Positions 12,190 through 24,295 of a stretch of 64,000 nucleotides of DNA are shown piece by piece. The notes below the pieces were generated by a model. That model was not told the origin of the DNA and did not search any database. It worked only from the letters and a program-made list of their open reading frames with translations. The stretch is from Cricetomys ansorgei (lineage: Eukaryota; Chordata; Mammalia; Rodentia; Nesomyidae), in contig JAMJFZ010000181.1 in the NCBI GenBank assembly GCA_026225945.1, forward strand, positions 1,116,001-1,180,000, written 5' to 3'. Within the stretch, counting starts at the first letter, position 1; the number at the start of each line of letters is the position of its first letter. Position numbers and translations under genes: made by a program.

Positions 12190-12990
12190 TTCTTATCAGC
12201 TTGTTTTGTATTGACATATAGTAATTGTGTGTGGTTATAGGCTGCAGTGGGATACGTGATACACAGATACAATGTGTAATGACCAGGTCAGCTTAATTAC
12301 TGTTCCCATCACCTTAAATTTTTGTTATTTCTTTGTACTGGGAAAGCCCAAATTTCTCTCATCTAGTTGTTTTTAAAATGTAATTAGGTTACTGTGCGAT
12401 ATAGATACCTTGCTGTGATATAGGACATCAGGACTTAATTTTTGCCAGGTGTACTGACACATGTCTGTGATCTCTGCACTTGTGAGGCTGAGACAGGAGG
12501 ATCACAAGTTCAAAGCCAGTCTGGACTATATAATGAATTTGAAGTCAGGTTGGGGTATATAGTGAGACTCTGGATCAAAACTAAACATGCAAACAAACAA
12601 ACAAACAGTCTTATTCTTCTTTCCTAACTGTTGCCTGGTACCTGCTATGCAGCCCCTTCTATCATACTGCTTTCTAATTGTTAATGAACACTCTCTCTCC
12701 TATGGAATCAACTTGATTTCAACTTTGGCATCTGAGAAAGCACACGGTCTTTGTCTTTCTGTGCCTGGTCTGTTTCATTTAACATAGTATCTTTCAGTTT
12801 TATTCATTAAAAAAAAAAGATAGCATTTCTTTTAATGGACGAATAATGATCCATTGAACACATATACCACATTTAAAAAGTTCATGTGTTCATTGATGGG
12901 CACCTTGGATGATTCTGTACAGTGGCTATCAGGAATAGAACATGCTTTCAATAAACATGAAACTTTCTTTCCCTCTTTCCCTTCTTCTTC
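12190..12990 (-). mobile_element. L1 3' end (part 1), with a SINE inside
   Basis: TTGACATATAGTAATTGTGT, CACATATACCACATTTAAAA and CATTGATGGGCACCTTGGAT are inverted L1 3' sequences. A B1-like SINE (12444-12610) interrupts it. Confidence 0.7.
12444..12610 (+). repeat. B1-related SINE (B4 tail half)
   Basis: GAGGCTGAGACAGGAGGATC and AGTTCAAAGCCAGTCTGGAC are B1/B4 blocks, with an (AAAC)n tail. Confidence 0.75.
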
Positions 12991-12994
12991 CCCT

Positions 12995-13135
12995 TCCTCC
13001 CTCTACATTGGTCATATAGACTGGACTTGAACTCCATATGTAGCTCATATAGGCTAACCTCAAACTCATGATCCTCCTTCCTCAGCTTCCCAAGAATTAG
13101 GATAATAGGCACATACTACCACATTACTTGGCAGG
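12995..13135 (-). repeat. B1-related SINE
   Basis: GGCTAACCTCAAACTCATGA and TAATAGGCACATACTACCAC, inverted. Confidence 0.65.
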
Positions 13136-13137
13136 TA

Positions 13138-13501
13138 GTTGTCTTAGTTAGGGTTTCTATTGCTGTGAACAGACACCATGACCTCAGCAACTCTTATAAA
13201 AGAAAGCATTTAACTGGGGCTGGCTCACAGTTCAGAGAATCAGTCCATTATTGTCAGAGCAGGAAGCATGACGGCTCGCAGGCGGGCATGGTGCTGGAGA
13301 GGTGGCTGAAAATTCTATGTCTGGATCAGCAAGCAGCAGGAAGAAAGTGTCACACTAGGCCTGGCTTGTGCATCTGAAACCTCAAAGCCCTACCCCAGTG
13401 GCACATTTCCTCCAAGAAGGTTGCACTTCCTCTAACAAGGCCACACCTCCTAATAATGCCACTCCTTCTGAGCCAATGGGAACCATTTTCAAACCACTAC
13501 A
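13138..13501 (-). mobile_element. Near-complete MaLR LTR (MT/ORR1 type)
   Basis: On the minus strand it opens TGTAGTGGTTTGAAAATGG, continues TTAGGAGGTGTGGCCTTGTT, and ends GAAACCCTAACTAAGACAAC. These are diagnostic rodent ERVL-MaLR LTR blocks. At 364 bp it is about full length for MT/ORR1 LTRs. It sits in an old L1 that continues on both sides. Confidence 0.85.
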
Positions 13502-14010
13502 GTGGTATAATGATTTTATTGTTTTGGGATATAAAACTACTAGTAGTTAAGTCATAGTATACTTATATTTTTAATTTATTGAGAAACTTTATACTGTTTT
13601 CTGTAATGACTGTCTAACTTGTTTTTCTATCAATAGTGGATAGCTGTTTTGTTTTTATTTTTGTTTTTTCAGGGCTGGGCATGTAGCTCAGTTGGTAATA
13701 GCTACTTACCATGCACAAGGTTTGCTCCCTAGCACTGCATAAATCAAGCATGTTGCTCATAACCCTAATCCCAGCACTTATGAGATAGGGGCAGGAGGAT
13801 CGTAAGTTAAAAGTCATCCTGGGTTATATGGGGAGTTTAAGGTCAGCATGGGCTGATGTTCATGTTAAAAACATTCTTTTCCTAATCTTCATCTGAATTT
13901 ATTTATTTTTGGTTACAGCCTTTATAATGGGGTGAGATGATAGCTCATTGTAGTTTTAATTTATATGTTTTTGAAATTGTGTTTACCATTGTCTCACATT
14001 CTTGTTGGCA
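13502..14010 (-). mobile_element. L1 3' end (part 2), beyond the MaLR insertion
   Basis: AATTTATTGAGAAACTTTAT and ATACTGTTTTCTGTAATGAC, then GGGGTGAGATGATAGCTCAT, continue the inverted L1 after the MaLR LTR. A B4 SINE (13670-13860) interrupts it. Confidence 0.65.
13670..13860 (+). repeat. B4 SINE
   Basis: An ID-like head (GGGCATGTAGCTCAGTTGGT) is fused to a B1-like half (AATCCCAGCACTTATGAGAT). Confidence 0.85.
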
Positions 14011-14164
14011 GAGGAAAAAAAAAGAAAGATCCAATGATCAGGAAAGATTGTGTCCAGATAGGAATAGAGGTGTCTTATACTCTGAATCACGAGTGTATAG
14101 AGCTATGGCCACAAGTAGGCTTGTAGATACGGTTAGGAACACATAGTTAACCTGTCAGTGATTC

Positions 14165-14370
14165 TATTTAAAAAAGCATTTTCATTTACTATTATTGAGT
14201 GAGTGGGTTTGTGTGCGTTCTGTGGGAGAGTGAGGGCACGCTTGTGCCGGGCAGAGGACAACTTCGGGAGCTGATCCTCTCCTTTCCTTGTGGGTTGGGT
14301 TCCGGGAGTTGAACTCAGGTCGTCAGGGTTTTGCGACAAGCACTTTTCACCCACTGAGCCATCACTCCAA
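14165..14370 (-). repeat. B3 SINE
   Basis: CAGAGGACAACTTCGGGAGC and CACCCACTGAGCCATCACTC, inverted. Confidence 0.85.
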
Positions 14371-16514
14371 CTTTCATATTATGTTCTCAGAGCAATATAA
14401 ACTAAGATCAAGAGTAAGGATGGAGGAAGGGTGCCAGATGCTTGTCAAAGATGCTCAAAGCTGGTCTAGAATGAAGGAATTGGGAAAGTTTGGTGGATTT
14501 TTCAGGCTGTATTTTTCAGGCTCATATTAGGGATTTCAGATCACAGATTAAAGCAGTATCTGTCAACATTGGTGTACGTGTGCATGTCCAACTCCAGCAT
14601 AGGTATAGGTATGAATTAAGCTGAGTACTAGGTTCATAAATATCCAGGATATCTAGGATTGTTTTTCTAATAAACACAGTGAGAAAACGTGGTGAGAGGC
14701 AGTCCTCATAAGGAGGACCATGACCTTATGCTCAGAAAAGACAGATGAAAGGACCCAAGTGGGAGAAGGGTGGTGAGAACTCTAGATGGCAGACTCTTTG
14801 AGGGGGATCAAAGACTTCATGGACCTGGACTAGAGGCCTTGCCCTGGGGAAGCAGGAAGAGTTCAAGTTTGTACTGCACTGTTTTGACCCTGCTCCATCT
14901 CTGTGCTCTCTCCTCTTCCTCCTATGTGTTTAAATCTACTGGTACAAACTGGCTTTGTCAAAACATAAGGCTCACTAGAATCTCATTCACATGATCTCAA
15001 CCGATAATAGGCAAAATAATAAAATCCTTCTACACATTTTTTTTTTTTTTTAAATAGGAGTAACAATTGAATGTGCGCTAGCATTGTTTGGGGTCAGGAA
15101 AGGGCAGTTGTCTGTGTATGACTAACTTTGTCAGTGTTTAAAAATGTTCCAAGAGTCAATATTTAATTAGCAAATTGCCATGCTGATTTCACAGATGGTG
15201 CATATGAGACGTCTATGTATGGAAATAAGAATTAATGGATCTCTATTTGGGAAAACATGGAAATTAAATATATATTTATAGGTACACGTTCCCTTCTAAC
15301 CCAAACTGTAAACTGAGAGGAAGTGACTGGGACCTAGGACCAGCCTCTAAAATATCCTTGTATAACTGTACCCAAAGAAAGCAGCTCACATCAAAGGTCA
15401 AGGGCCGATCTTCTGAGGTTTAACTCCTGATGGCAATTAACACACTTTACATACTATAGTATTTGTTCAGATAATTGAATAAATAAGTGAATGATGTCAA
15501 TTAGCTATATCTGCATGATGATGTTTGTGTATAATAAATATTTCCCAATGTGTCTCGTATAAGGGGTGTTCATGGTGGAGACCGCTCTTGCTGCATGCTC
15601 CACAATACCTTGCCAGTCAGTGCCTTCCATTCCCTAGTCTGATTATTTTATGCCCCTTACCTTTGAAAACACTATTCCTATTTTGAAAATTTCTTGCTGT
15701 CCCTTTCCTCATCATCCCTGAGAGCTCACACTGGAAACTCCTCTTTCCCCAACATTAGCTCAAGCATCACCCACCCCTTCCCTTTGCTTTGCTCCCAATT
15801 TTTGCACTTTCTCAGGCTTCTTCTGTAACTTGGCCCTTGTTCAGTAAAGAGAGAGCTACTACCTTTTCCCAGCCCTTGCCAGTGGGGACTACCCTCTGGC
15901 ATAGGTCTATGTACTCATTCAGACTGCAAAGACCTTGGTAATTAAACCCTCAGTATCCATCAAGGCCCAACTCTGCAGCATTCTCAGCCCTGGGCAAAGC
16001 ACTGGGAGAAGTGGGTAGGTGAGAATGCTAGGCTCTGCTTGCCCTAAATCTGGGGAATACAAACTTCAGTAGTATGAACTTTGACCAGTGAGAGACAGAC
16101 ATGTTTCTAATCTCTTCCTCCTGTGTCCCACAGCCACCCTTCACAGGTAATTCTGAGATACACGTAATTTGGGCCTGTACAGCTGGCTAGGGAGGTCAAG
16201 TGTGACCAAGATATCAGTTGTGTTATATTACTGATGTCCCAGCTTTGCTACCTCCTGCCCTTCCTGTAGCTGAATCCTATTTACATGGAGCTGTGGTCCA
16301 GGTTCTGTTCTCTATGTAAATGTCAGTCCTCTGCCGTCTCCTGGTAACCCAGGCTCTTAATGACCTGTTTTGTGACTGCTGGCTTACTTTCACAGTGGTT
16401 GTTAAGGAAAGTCTCACTTCCCTTCAGGAGTCTCATCACTTGGCTCCGTGCTCAGAAAAAAAAACGGTAGGAGACTCTGTAAATAATTGTTAGTCAATTA
16501 ATAGCTTAAAAGAA
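14371..16514. other. Unique sequence, no gene seen
   Basis: More than 2 kb with no repeat that I can name and no convincing exon. A T run lies at 15038-15051. Confidence 0.5.
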
Positions 16515-16648
16515 AATCAAGACAGCGTCTCACTATATATCTCTGGCTGGCCTAGAACTCCCTATGTAGACTAGGCTCACTTCGAACTCACAGAGATGCA
16601 CCTGCCTCCATGGACTGGAATTAAAAACATGCACTACCACAGTTGGAA
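16515..16648 (-). repeat. B1 SINE
   Basis: GACAGCGTCTCACTATATAT and CTATGTAGACTAGGCTCACT, inverted. Confidence 0.8.
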
Positions 16649-17079
16649 TCAACAGCATTAATATAGTTGATATATAACTCACTTAAACAAACAAACAAAC
16701 AAACAAAAAACACTTAAAAAAAATACAGTCAAGAGGCTTAAGCAATTCTTCCAAGGTTATGTATCTCTTATGGAGACCGGCTAGAACTGGCTTGTTGGTC
16801 TCCTGACCACATCACAGCATTCTCTGCTTTGAAAATGCTTTTGATTTATGTTAGAGGAAAACAGTACCACGATCAAAAGGACAAAGCCACCAGAGCTGTG
16901 TTTTTCCACGCCCTCCTCTGAAGTTGCCCATCATGATAACAGGAAATAGTACTTCTGTGGCTTGGTCCCCACCATCCACTTTCCTGCCACTTTATTCCTG
17001 GGTTGCCCAGGTACTGTTGAGGAGTGCTACAAAGGCACAGGGGGAAAGAGGCCGACTGCTTTGTGGTTGTGGGCTATCA

Positions 17080-17300
17080 TTGAAAGAGACAGCTCTCACC
17101 TCGAAGGAACAAAAGACAGTTTATTCTGGAGCAAATATGAGTGACCATGGCCCAGGATCGTACATGTAGGTCTCCCCAAATAGAATGTTCCAATGTGGAA
17201 ACAGTTTCATAATAAAAGAATAAAATGTGTTATAAATCAAGGCATTTACAGAGTGCTTTAGTGGAAACACCAGAGAGGAGGGTTGCAGCAAGATGGGGGA
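17080..17300 (-). other. Possible transcript or LTR 3' end
   Basis: On the minus strand, GCTCCAGAATAAACTGTCTT gives an AATAAA context with a GT-rich downstream part. It could be an old LTR end. Not assigned. Confidence 0.25.
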
Positions 17301-18704
17301 ATTTCTTCTACAGGCCTCATATGCTGTCTGAAGGCATTATTAGCTTTTGTTTCGGGAGAAGCTAGTGGTATGCTAAGTCACTAGATTTCTTTTTCTTTTT
17401 TTTAAATTTTTTTAGTCAAAGGGTATTAGTTCTGACACAGGGATAGACAAGGAATGGCTACTTGGACTGTGAAAGATAGCCTAAGATAAGGTATAATTAG
17501 GCTCTGGGCCTGAAACTTTCTAACACATTACTGCAGTAACCCATCAATCAGTCTTTGCAGGCACAGTTTCTTTCTGGGAATTCTTGTCCACAAGTCTGAT
17601 TCAGTCACAGAGCTGGACGAAAGCAGGACACCACATGACCACTCAACAGTGAAGTCCCTCCTAAAACTACTGGGACCAACACAGCCAACCAAGACAAACC
17701 AACTGTCCTTCTCTTCATTGGACTGTGCCTCTACATCATTAGCTTTATAAAATTTCTTGCTCCCATCATGCATCTGATGCTATGTCACAAGCAAAAAACC
17801 ACATAAAGGGATAGAAAGGAGAGCAGAGCCTATTTCACAAAAACCTATTTCTGGTATTCCCCGCCTCTTCCCACCTTATAAGTGATTCCCCCCTCCTTTA
17901 AAGTTAGTCCATAAAATGAGCTGTCTAAAGTTACAGCGATCTCTCTCCCTCTTTCTCTCCCTCCCCCATCTCTTCACCTATCCTTTGTGTACACTATAAT
18001 TAACTTCTTTCCATTTTTCACTGTGTCTTGTCTCTGAATTGTGTCTTCCATGACAAGAACCAGGAAGCACTGAGTTGAATTCCAGCTCTGCTCTCTCTTT
18101 CCCTGAGCCCTTCACCCTTCGCACAGGTGATTTCGAGGATATTCTTGCCATTTCCCACCTGGCATCCGTCATACAACTTCGATTTCAAGTCCTAGTATGC
18201 TATCTACAGTCCAGGACACAGAACATTTGCAGAGCCTTGGGCTCCTAAGTAATCATATGCTCAGGCAACACCAAGCACAAATATCCGTGTAGGATCTGTG
18301 TTCCTCCTCAGCATTTCCATGGGTGCACTATTAGAAGCCAATGTGTCAGATCTATGCACCCATAGTTACCCGACATGGGGAAAACATCCTTCATCTCCCC
18401 AACTCCAGCGTCTCATTGTGGACCACAGATCACAGAATACTGGAACTTTTGAAGTAAAGCAGAATTTCCCATTGATTCTGTAGTCACAGCTCCATGTCTT
18501 ATATCAGGATACTGACAATTGATTTTTAAAAAAAGAAGTAATTACCATGTCAAAAGGAAGTGGGGAGGGACATGGACCAAGTCGCTATCCAGTCAAGGCA
18601 GTCTCCCAAAGCTCGTATTTGGCCAATTTTCTAGAAAAGCGGTTGCTGTGCTTCTTTATATTTGATAAGTATACTAAATTTTAAAAACATGTTTAAAGTG
18701 TGAT
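17301..18704. other. Unique sequence, no gene seen
   Basis: Short frames only. A CT-rich tract lies at about 17940-17970. Confidence 0.5.
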
Positions 18705-18893
18705 GGTGTCAGGGATTTGACTCAGCAGTTAAGAGTACATACTGCTTTTGCAAAGGACTGGAGTTCAGTTCTCAGTATCCATGTCAGATGGCTTATAACC
18801 ATCTCTATCTTCAGTTCCAAGGAATCCAACGCCCTCTTCTGGACTCTGCAGACACCTGCACTACTGTGCACATAAGTCCACATATGCAAGTAT

Positions 18894-18947
<54 letters not shown>

Positions 18948-18985
18948 TTAAAAGTAATAGAGACATAAATAAAATGATAATAAAG
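18705..18985 (+). repeat. B3/B2 SINE with (CA)n
   Basis: GACTCAGCAGTTAAGAGTAC and AACGCCCTCTTCTGGACTCT are sense B2-superfamily blocks. The CA run at 18898-18944 sits in the 3' part. Confidence 0.85.
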
Positions 18986-19075
18986 CTGTTTTAAAGACAA
19001 CTACATGATATGCCACAGAGACCTATATAGCAAATAACGCTGAAGTATTTATAATCCCTTTCACAGTGTTTGTGA

Positions 19076-19318
19076 GGGCTGGAGATGTAGCATAGCTTGT
19101 AGAGTGCTTGCCTAGCATACACAAAGCCCTCAGTTCTATCCTAAGCACTCCCTAAACCAGCCATGGTGGTGCTTGCCTGTGATCTCCGCACTGGAAAAGT
19201 GGAGGCAGGAAGATCAGGAGTTCAAGATTATCCTCAGCTGCACAGCGAATTCCAAGTCAGCCTAGGCTACATGAGACCTCATCTCAAAAGACACCGCAAA
19301 TAAAACAAAAAAAAAACG
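19076..19318 (+). repeat. B4 SINE
   Basis: GGCTGGAGATGTAGCATAGC head, GCTTGCCTGTGATCTCCGCA middle and CCTAGGCTACATGAGACCTC end in B4 order. Confidence 0.88.
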
Positions 19319-19984
19319 AAAGCTCACTCCTCCAATATAGAAGTTTGTGTACCATTGTCTTAGAAGGAAAACAAAAATGTATTAATTGGAAATAAGATTG
19401 TGGAACATGAACTGTATAAGTTTTAATGCATATCAGTTTTCTTTGTCCTGCAATTGTGTGAAAATCTTGCAGTTTTTATGACCACACAAAGTGCAGAAAA
19501 GTCAGCGCTTTCACATAATGACATAATCAAGTGAGCATACCTTAGTCTCAAACGGAGGCCCTACAACACAGGAAAATAGCTCTATGTTTGTTCAATCTTT
19601 ATCTCTACTTGCCTTAGAATAAACCAAAATAGATAAGTACTCACATCCTCTGATGCAAATAGCTTTTCTTCCAGTCCTGATGCAAAAGTGAAACGTAATT
19701 AACAAAATGGGAAACGAGAGGGTGATTAGTTACAGTGCATATTTTCCTTTTCCTTTGAAATACAAATTGTTGTGCCCTTTCGGCTGGCTGTTCTCTAGCT
19801 CATCATTGGTAGATAAAGGTTACATATGCCAAGAAATATTTGAAGGTGCCAGAAAAACAGCACAAGCTTTCAGGTGCTGTTGGTCATCTGCTCCTTTGAG
19901 CCAACCACCTCGCACCTATTTTCGAAGCATCAGTGAAACGTAGCAGCAAGGCATTGACAGGGTGTTTCTTTTTTTTTTTTTTTT

Positions 19985-20242
19985 TAATCTAAAATATTTT
20001 TCTTTTTAAAAACCTTTTAAGTTAGAATACAAAGTATTAGGTTTCATTACGTCCCTTTCACACATAACTTGCTTTCACGCACCCGGTGCTCTTCCACCCT
20101 CTGCCCCAGACCCTTTCAACCATTCCAGCCCAGGACTCTCCTTTCTGCTTCCATATCATCTGTGACAGTTTTTTTCCTTCTTTCTGTCCCTCAGAGACTC
20201 CTTTTCTTCTTTTGTGTTCCTTCTCTAGGCTCAAGGCTTATC
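19985..20242 (-). mobile_element. Rodent L1 3' UTR, left of URR1
   Basis: TCTTCCACCCTCTGCCCCAG and the pyrimidine-rich run to TCTCTAGGCTCAAGGCTTAT are inverted L1 3' UTR. The element resumes after URR1 at 20475 and fades by about 20650. Confidence 0.6.
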
Positions 20243-20474
20243 TAGAGGTTCTCAATCTGTGGGTTGTGTCTCCTATGGAGTTCCAACGACATTTCCACAG
20301 AGTCACCTAAGACCATCTGCACACCAGATATTTGTGTTATGATTCGTAACAGTAGCAAAATTACAGCTATGAAATAGCAATGAAAATTATTTTGTGGTTT
20401 TGGGGGGGTGGTGGTCACCAGAACATGAGGAACTGTATTAAATGGTTTCAGCATTAGGAAGGTTGAGAACCACT
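20243..20474 (+). mobile_element. URR1-like hAT (Charlie) nonautonomous DNA transposon
   Basis: The element opens with AGAGGTTCTCAATCTGTGGG and closes with GGTTGAGAACCACT, degenerate copies of the same inverted terminus. The internal blocks ACAGTAGCAAAATTACAG and GTGGTCACCAGAACATGAGG match the rodent URR1 pattern I know. It is flanked by GGCTTATC (20235-20242) and GGCTTATA (20475-20482), an 8-bp hAT-type target duplication with one change. No transposase is present, as usual for the family. Confidence 0.85.
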
Positions 20475-20660
20475 GGCTTATACCCACACTCATTCTCCCC
20501 AAAATATATGTGCTTATAAATATTGGAGTCTAGGCTACACATATGGATGATGACATGTAATGTTTGCCTTCAGTCTGGGGGTAATGTCTTTTTTATTTTG
20601 AACTGAGGAAGAAGCAGCAACTCAAACATTCATTCCATTAACTACTCTCATTTTATTGAT
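20475..20660 (-). mobile_element. Rodent L1 3' UTR, right of URR1
   Basis: It opens with the duplicated GGCTTAT, then L1-like ATATATGTGCTTATAAATAT. Weakly conserved, assigned by continuity. Confidence 0.5.
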
Positions 20661-20814
20661 GATATATATATATTTGAATGAGAATTGTTATACAATGCCA
20701 TGAGCATGCTTCAATTTATCTATATGTTTATATTCCCAAGGCTTTTTGTAAGACCAATAAGAACAGGGCTTTCTTTGCAGTATATCCAGAGTCTAGCCTA
20801 TCAACTTAAAAAAT

Positions 20815-20998
20815 ACATTACTTATTTGAGAATTTCATGCAATGTATTTTGACTATATCTAACTCCAATGCCTCCCCTCAATGCCTCTTATTTCCACCCC
20901 ACATCCATACCTTTGAACTTCATGTCCTCTCTTTTTATTTTATTAACCCATTGCCTCCAACTTGTGTTGCCCATATACTCCTGGGTTTGAGGCCATCC
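20815..20998 (-). mobile_element. Rodent L1 3' UTR, left of solo LTR
   Basis: GAGAATTTCATGCAATGTAT and CTTTGAACTTCATGTCCTCT are inverted Lx-like 3' UTR sequence, cut at 20998. Confidence 0.75.
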
Positions 20999-21611
20999 TG
21001 TAGATGTAGATTCAGGGCAAAAGAAAGTTGATTCTTTGGCCAGTTCAGTCCCCAGTCCTTAGAGGGTTTCAGCCTCTGTACAATATAATCTTTAAACCTA
21101 AATCTAGAACATTTCAGCCTCTGAGACTTACTGTTGACAGACTCATTCTGACTAGTTCTTGCTGTCTTCATCTCTCTCCAGCTGAATTTCTGAATCTCCT
21201 ACTGAATTTCTGAAATTCTCTGTCTCTTCTCCCCTCTGTGAGCTGAGAGTCTCCTTTTATATCCTGACAGTTAGGTGTGTCCTTACTCTGCTTCAATCTC
21301 AGACTTCACTCTGCCAGCTCTTCACTCTGATTCAATCTCAGAGTTGGGATTAAAGGCATGTAACCAGGAACTGAACGTTATTACCTACTTCTGAAATGAC
21401 TGCTTCCTTTTAGAACCTTGATGTTGGGATTAAAGATGTGTGCTGCATTGCCTTAACTACAGAAATCCTTTTCACCTAGCATTAGCACAGAGACTAGGAT
21501 TGGTCCGACTAACATTCTTTCTGCATTCCATCTGATCACACAGGCCTTTCAATATGATCCTTTCCCAGAATAGCCATGTTGCTGGATTAAATGATTAAAT
21601 GTTCCTCTACA
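20999..21611 (-). mobile_element. Solo LTR inserted in an L1 3' end
   Basis: This 613-bp insertion has ends TGTAGATG...CTCTACA, an inverted TGTAGA pair. It is flanked by CCATCC (20993-20998) and CCACCC (21612-21617), a 6-bp duplication with one change, which suits a class II ERV. On the minus strand a TATA box (GGATATAAAAGG) lies two thirds along, and U3 has two SINE-like segments each containing TTTAATCCCAAC. L1 3' UTR sequence continues on both sides. I do not recognise the family name. Confidence 0.72.
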
Positions 21612-22360
21612 CCACCCACTGGAGTATAGTTAACCTATCAGGAGAAGTACACCCTTGAAGAAAAATGAACCTCTCTCATTCAGACTTTATCAAGGATGGG
21701 GCTCATGAATCCCTTCCCATTCCATGCTAGAATACTGACTGGCTTGAACTTGTGCAGGTCTTCTGCAAGGAACCACAGCTGCTAGGAACTTACGAGTAAA
21801 GTAGTCCTTTCATGTCTAGAAGACACTTTTTTGCTCCAGACCACCCAAACCTCTGGCTTTTATAATCAGTTCAGTCCTTGAGCTTTGGGGAGGAAATGTT
21901 ATATAGACGTGTCTTTTGTGGTTGAGAACCTCACTGACATTTATTCTATATACTTTGACCAGTTGCTAAGTTTCTGCTTTAACCATCCTCCACTGCACAA
22001 AGAAACTTCTGCAATGAGATCAAAGAGCTGCACTATCTATGGGTGAAAGACACAAATTTAGAAGGTAGTTCGATATTGTATTCAGTTAGAATAATAGTAA
22101 GATGTTCACCCACAAGGGTCCACAACCATAAGAGCTCGACAACCATTGGTGTTTGGCTAGGTTTATAGTGTCACACAAGCATCTTTTTCTCCTGTGAGAA
22201 GGCTACAAATCCCATCAGAAATGCTTGGTTACCTGCATAGCATTCAAGTCACTACTGCATTCATGGGTACATCTTGCCACTCTGGTCATTTTTGCATTTT
22301 GCAGCGTTCACAGCTGGGTAGGATTGTTGATGACTTTTTTCTTCTAGGAGCTTGCACTGC
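21612..22360 (-). mobile_element. Rodent L1 3' UTR, right of solo LTR
   Basis: ACCCACTGGAGTATAGTTAA resumes the L1. GGAACCACAGCTGCTAGGAA and GAGAACCTCACTGACATTTA follow in consensus order. Confidence 0.75.
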
Positions 22361-22582
22361 ATCTTCTGGTATCACGAAAGCTAGCCAGCAAGGAGGAAGC
22401 TTACTAGGCAGTAGCAACTTGATTTCTCCATGTCCAGTGACCAATGTGCGTGTATCTTCAGCAATAGGTCGTTCTGGAAGTTCTGGTGCTAGCACATCAA
22501 CTGTTGTCGCTCCTGTGTAGTCTTTCATAAGCTAATTTCCTCCCCCAAACCTCGGTTTCTGTCCTTGTAAAACATAGGCTGA

Positions 22583-22795
22583 AGGGCTGGCTCAGCTGAT
22601 AAAAACGCTTGCTGTTTTTGAAGTGGATCCAGGTTTAGTTCCTTAGTATTCAGATTAAGTGACTTATAATCACCAGGAATACCAGTTCCAGGAGATTTGG
22701 ACTTCTGGACTCTGTGGGCACCTGCACATGTGTGGTGCACATACCCATAAGCAGACACACACACATCATCATCATCATCATCATCATCATCTAAA
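22583..22795 (+). repeat. B3/B2 SINE ending in (ATC)n
   Basis: GGGCTGGCTCAGCTGATAAA head and GGACTCTGTGGGCACCTGCA block. A CAT trinucleotide run (22764-22791) follows. Confidence 0.75.
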
Positions 22796-22902
22796 ACACC
22801 AACATCAATTTGTGATTATTTATCCTTTTCATAGATGTTTTAAAGAAAGGATGAGATAATGTCTATGAAGTATTTCACTATTCTCTGTTGGAAAATATGT
22901 TT

Positions 22903-23075
22903 CAGGCCAGGTGTGGTGGCAGTTGCTTGCAATTTCAGACAGATCTCTATGAGTTCAAGGCCAATCTGGTCTACATAGTGATTTCCAGGACAGCCAGGGC
23001 TGTGTAGAATGACCTTGACTCAAAAAACAAACCAACTAACTAAACAAACATACAAAAACAAACAAACAAACAAGT
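22903..23075 (+). repeat. B1 SINE
   Basis: GGCCAGGTGTGGTGGCAGTT and GGTCTACATAGTGATTTCCA with an (AAAC)n tail. Part of the left half is missing. Confidence 0.85.
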
Positions 23076-23084
23076 TGCAGTATT

Positions 23085-23307
23085 TTACTTTTTATTTCTT
23101 TTTATTTATGTGGGTGTTTGCCTGCATGTATGTGCATGTACCATATGTGTGCCTGGTATCCATTCAGGCCAGAAACAGGAATCAGACCCTTTGGGATTAG
23201 AATTACAGGGGGTTGTGAGCTATCGTATAGGTGCTAAGAATTGAACCTGGGTCTTCTGAAAGAACAGTCAGAGCTCTTAACCGCTTATCATTTTCTACAG
23301 CCCCTGA
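23085..23307 (-). repeat. B3 SINE
   Basis: GAATTGAACCTGGGTCTTCT and CAGTCAGAGCTCTTAACCGC, inverted. Confidence 0.8.
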
Positions 23308-23484
23308 TACAGATTTTTAAATACAAATTTTCTGCAGAAAACAGAGCATTTATCTGATATGTACTGGGCCTGCCCCCAGCACACACTAGGTAAATGAATC
23401 AGCTGAATGGTGGGTGGTCATAAACAACCCAAAGTCTTATATCAGTTGCCTTTTGGTTTTACAAATACGAGGCTATTGTTTTTT

Positions 23485-24065
23485 GAAAATGTTATTAGCA
23501 TATATTAATTATACACAATAGTGTGTTTCATTATGATGTTTTCATACACATAATGTATTCCAATCATATCCACGCTCCCAATCCTGTCTTATCCCTCTCC
23601 CTGTCTCACTGATTCCTCTCACCATTCCCAATTACTTCTCCTTCTGCTTCCATGTTTCATTTCCTTTGTGTCTGTGACCCAGTGGGTTTCATTAGGGCTG
23701 TTTACAGAAACATGGACTCCTTACCAGTGGCTACATCACTCAAGAAAAATGTCTTCCTTCCCTCAGCATCCATTAGCAGTATGTACATCTTCAGGGAGAT
23801 GTCGATGTCCTCCTCCACTCTGAGGAGGGATGTTGATGACCCAAATCTTGTACAAATACTGTGAGGCTAATGACTTCCACGGTGAACTCAAGAGTGCAAT
23901 AGCAACATCATGCCTGGAAGTGAGCATTCGACACTGGCTCCCCACCTGCCTCCAGCTCTGACATTCTTCCCACCCTTCTTCTCTGGCATTCCCTGAGCTT
24001 TTGTGGAGCTGATATAGATGTAGCATTGATGGCCAGACAGCCAGAGTAGTCTGTCATGAGGTTTT
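23485..24065 (-). mobile_element. Rodent L1 3' UTR
   Basis: TGATGTTTTCATACACATAA, TCTGTGACCCAGTGGGTTTC and TTTTGTGGAGCTGATATAGA match the inverted Lx-like 3' UTR seen at 4.2 kb. Confidence 0.75.
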
Positions 24066-24084
24066 TTAGAGTCTCATGGCTCTA

Positions 24085-24295
24085 TGTGCATGAAGTGTGT
24101 GTATACCTATGGTCGTGAGCACATGTATGTATGTGAGCATCTGTGTATACCTATAAATGAGAACACATACATGTGAGCTCACCTATGTGTGTGTACTTCT
24201 GTGAGCACATATGTATCGATATGCATCTGTGTGTATATAATTATGGATGTGAGCACATGTATGCGTGTGAGCATCTGTGTGTACCTATAAATGTG

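Noticed and set aside
22194..22520. 108-codon plus-strand frame with a Ser/Gly-rich end
   Set aside because: Its left part is antisense to an L1 3' UTR, and no splice or conservation evidence supports it.
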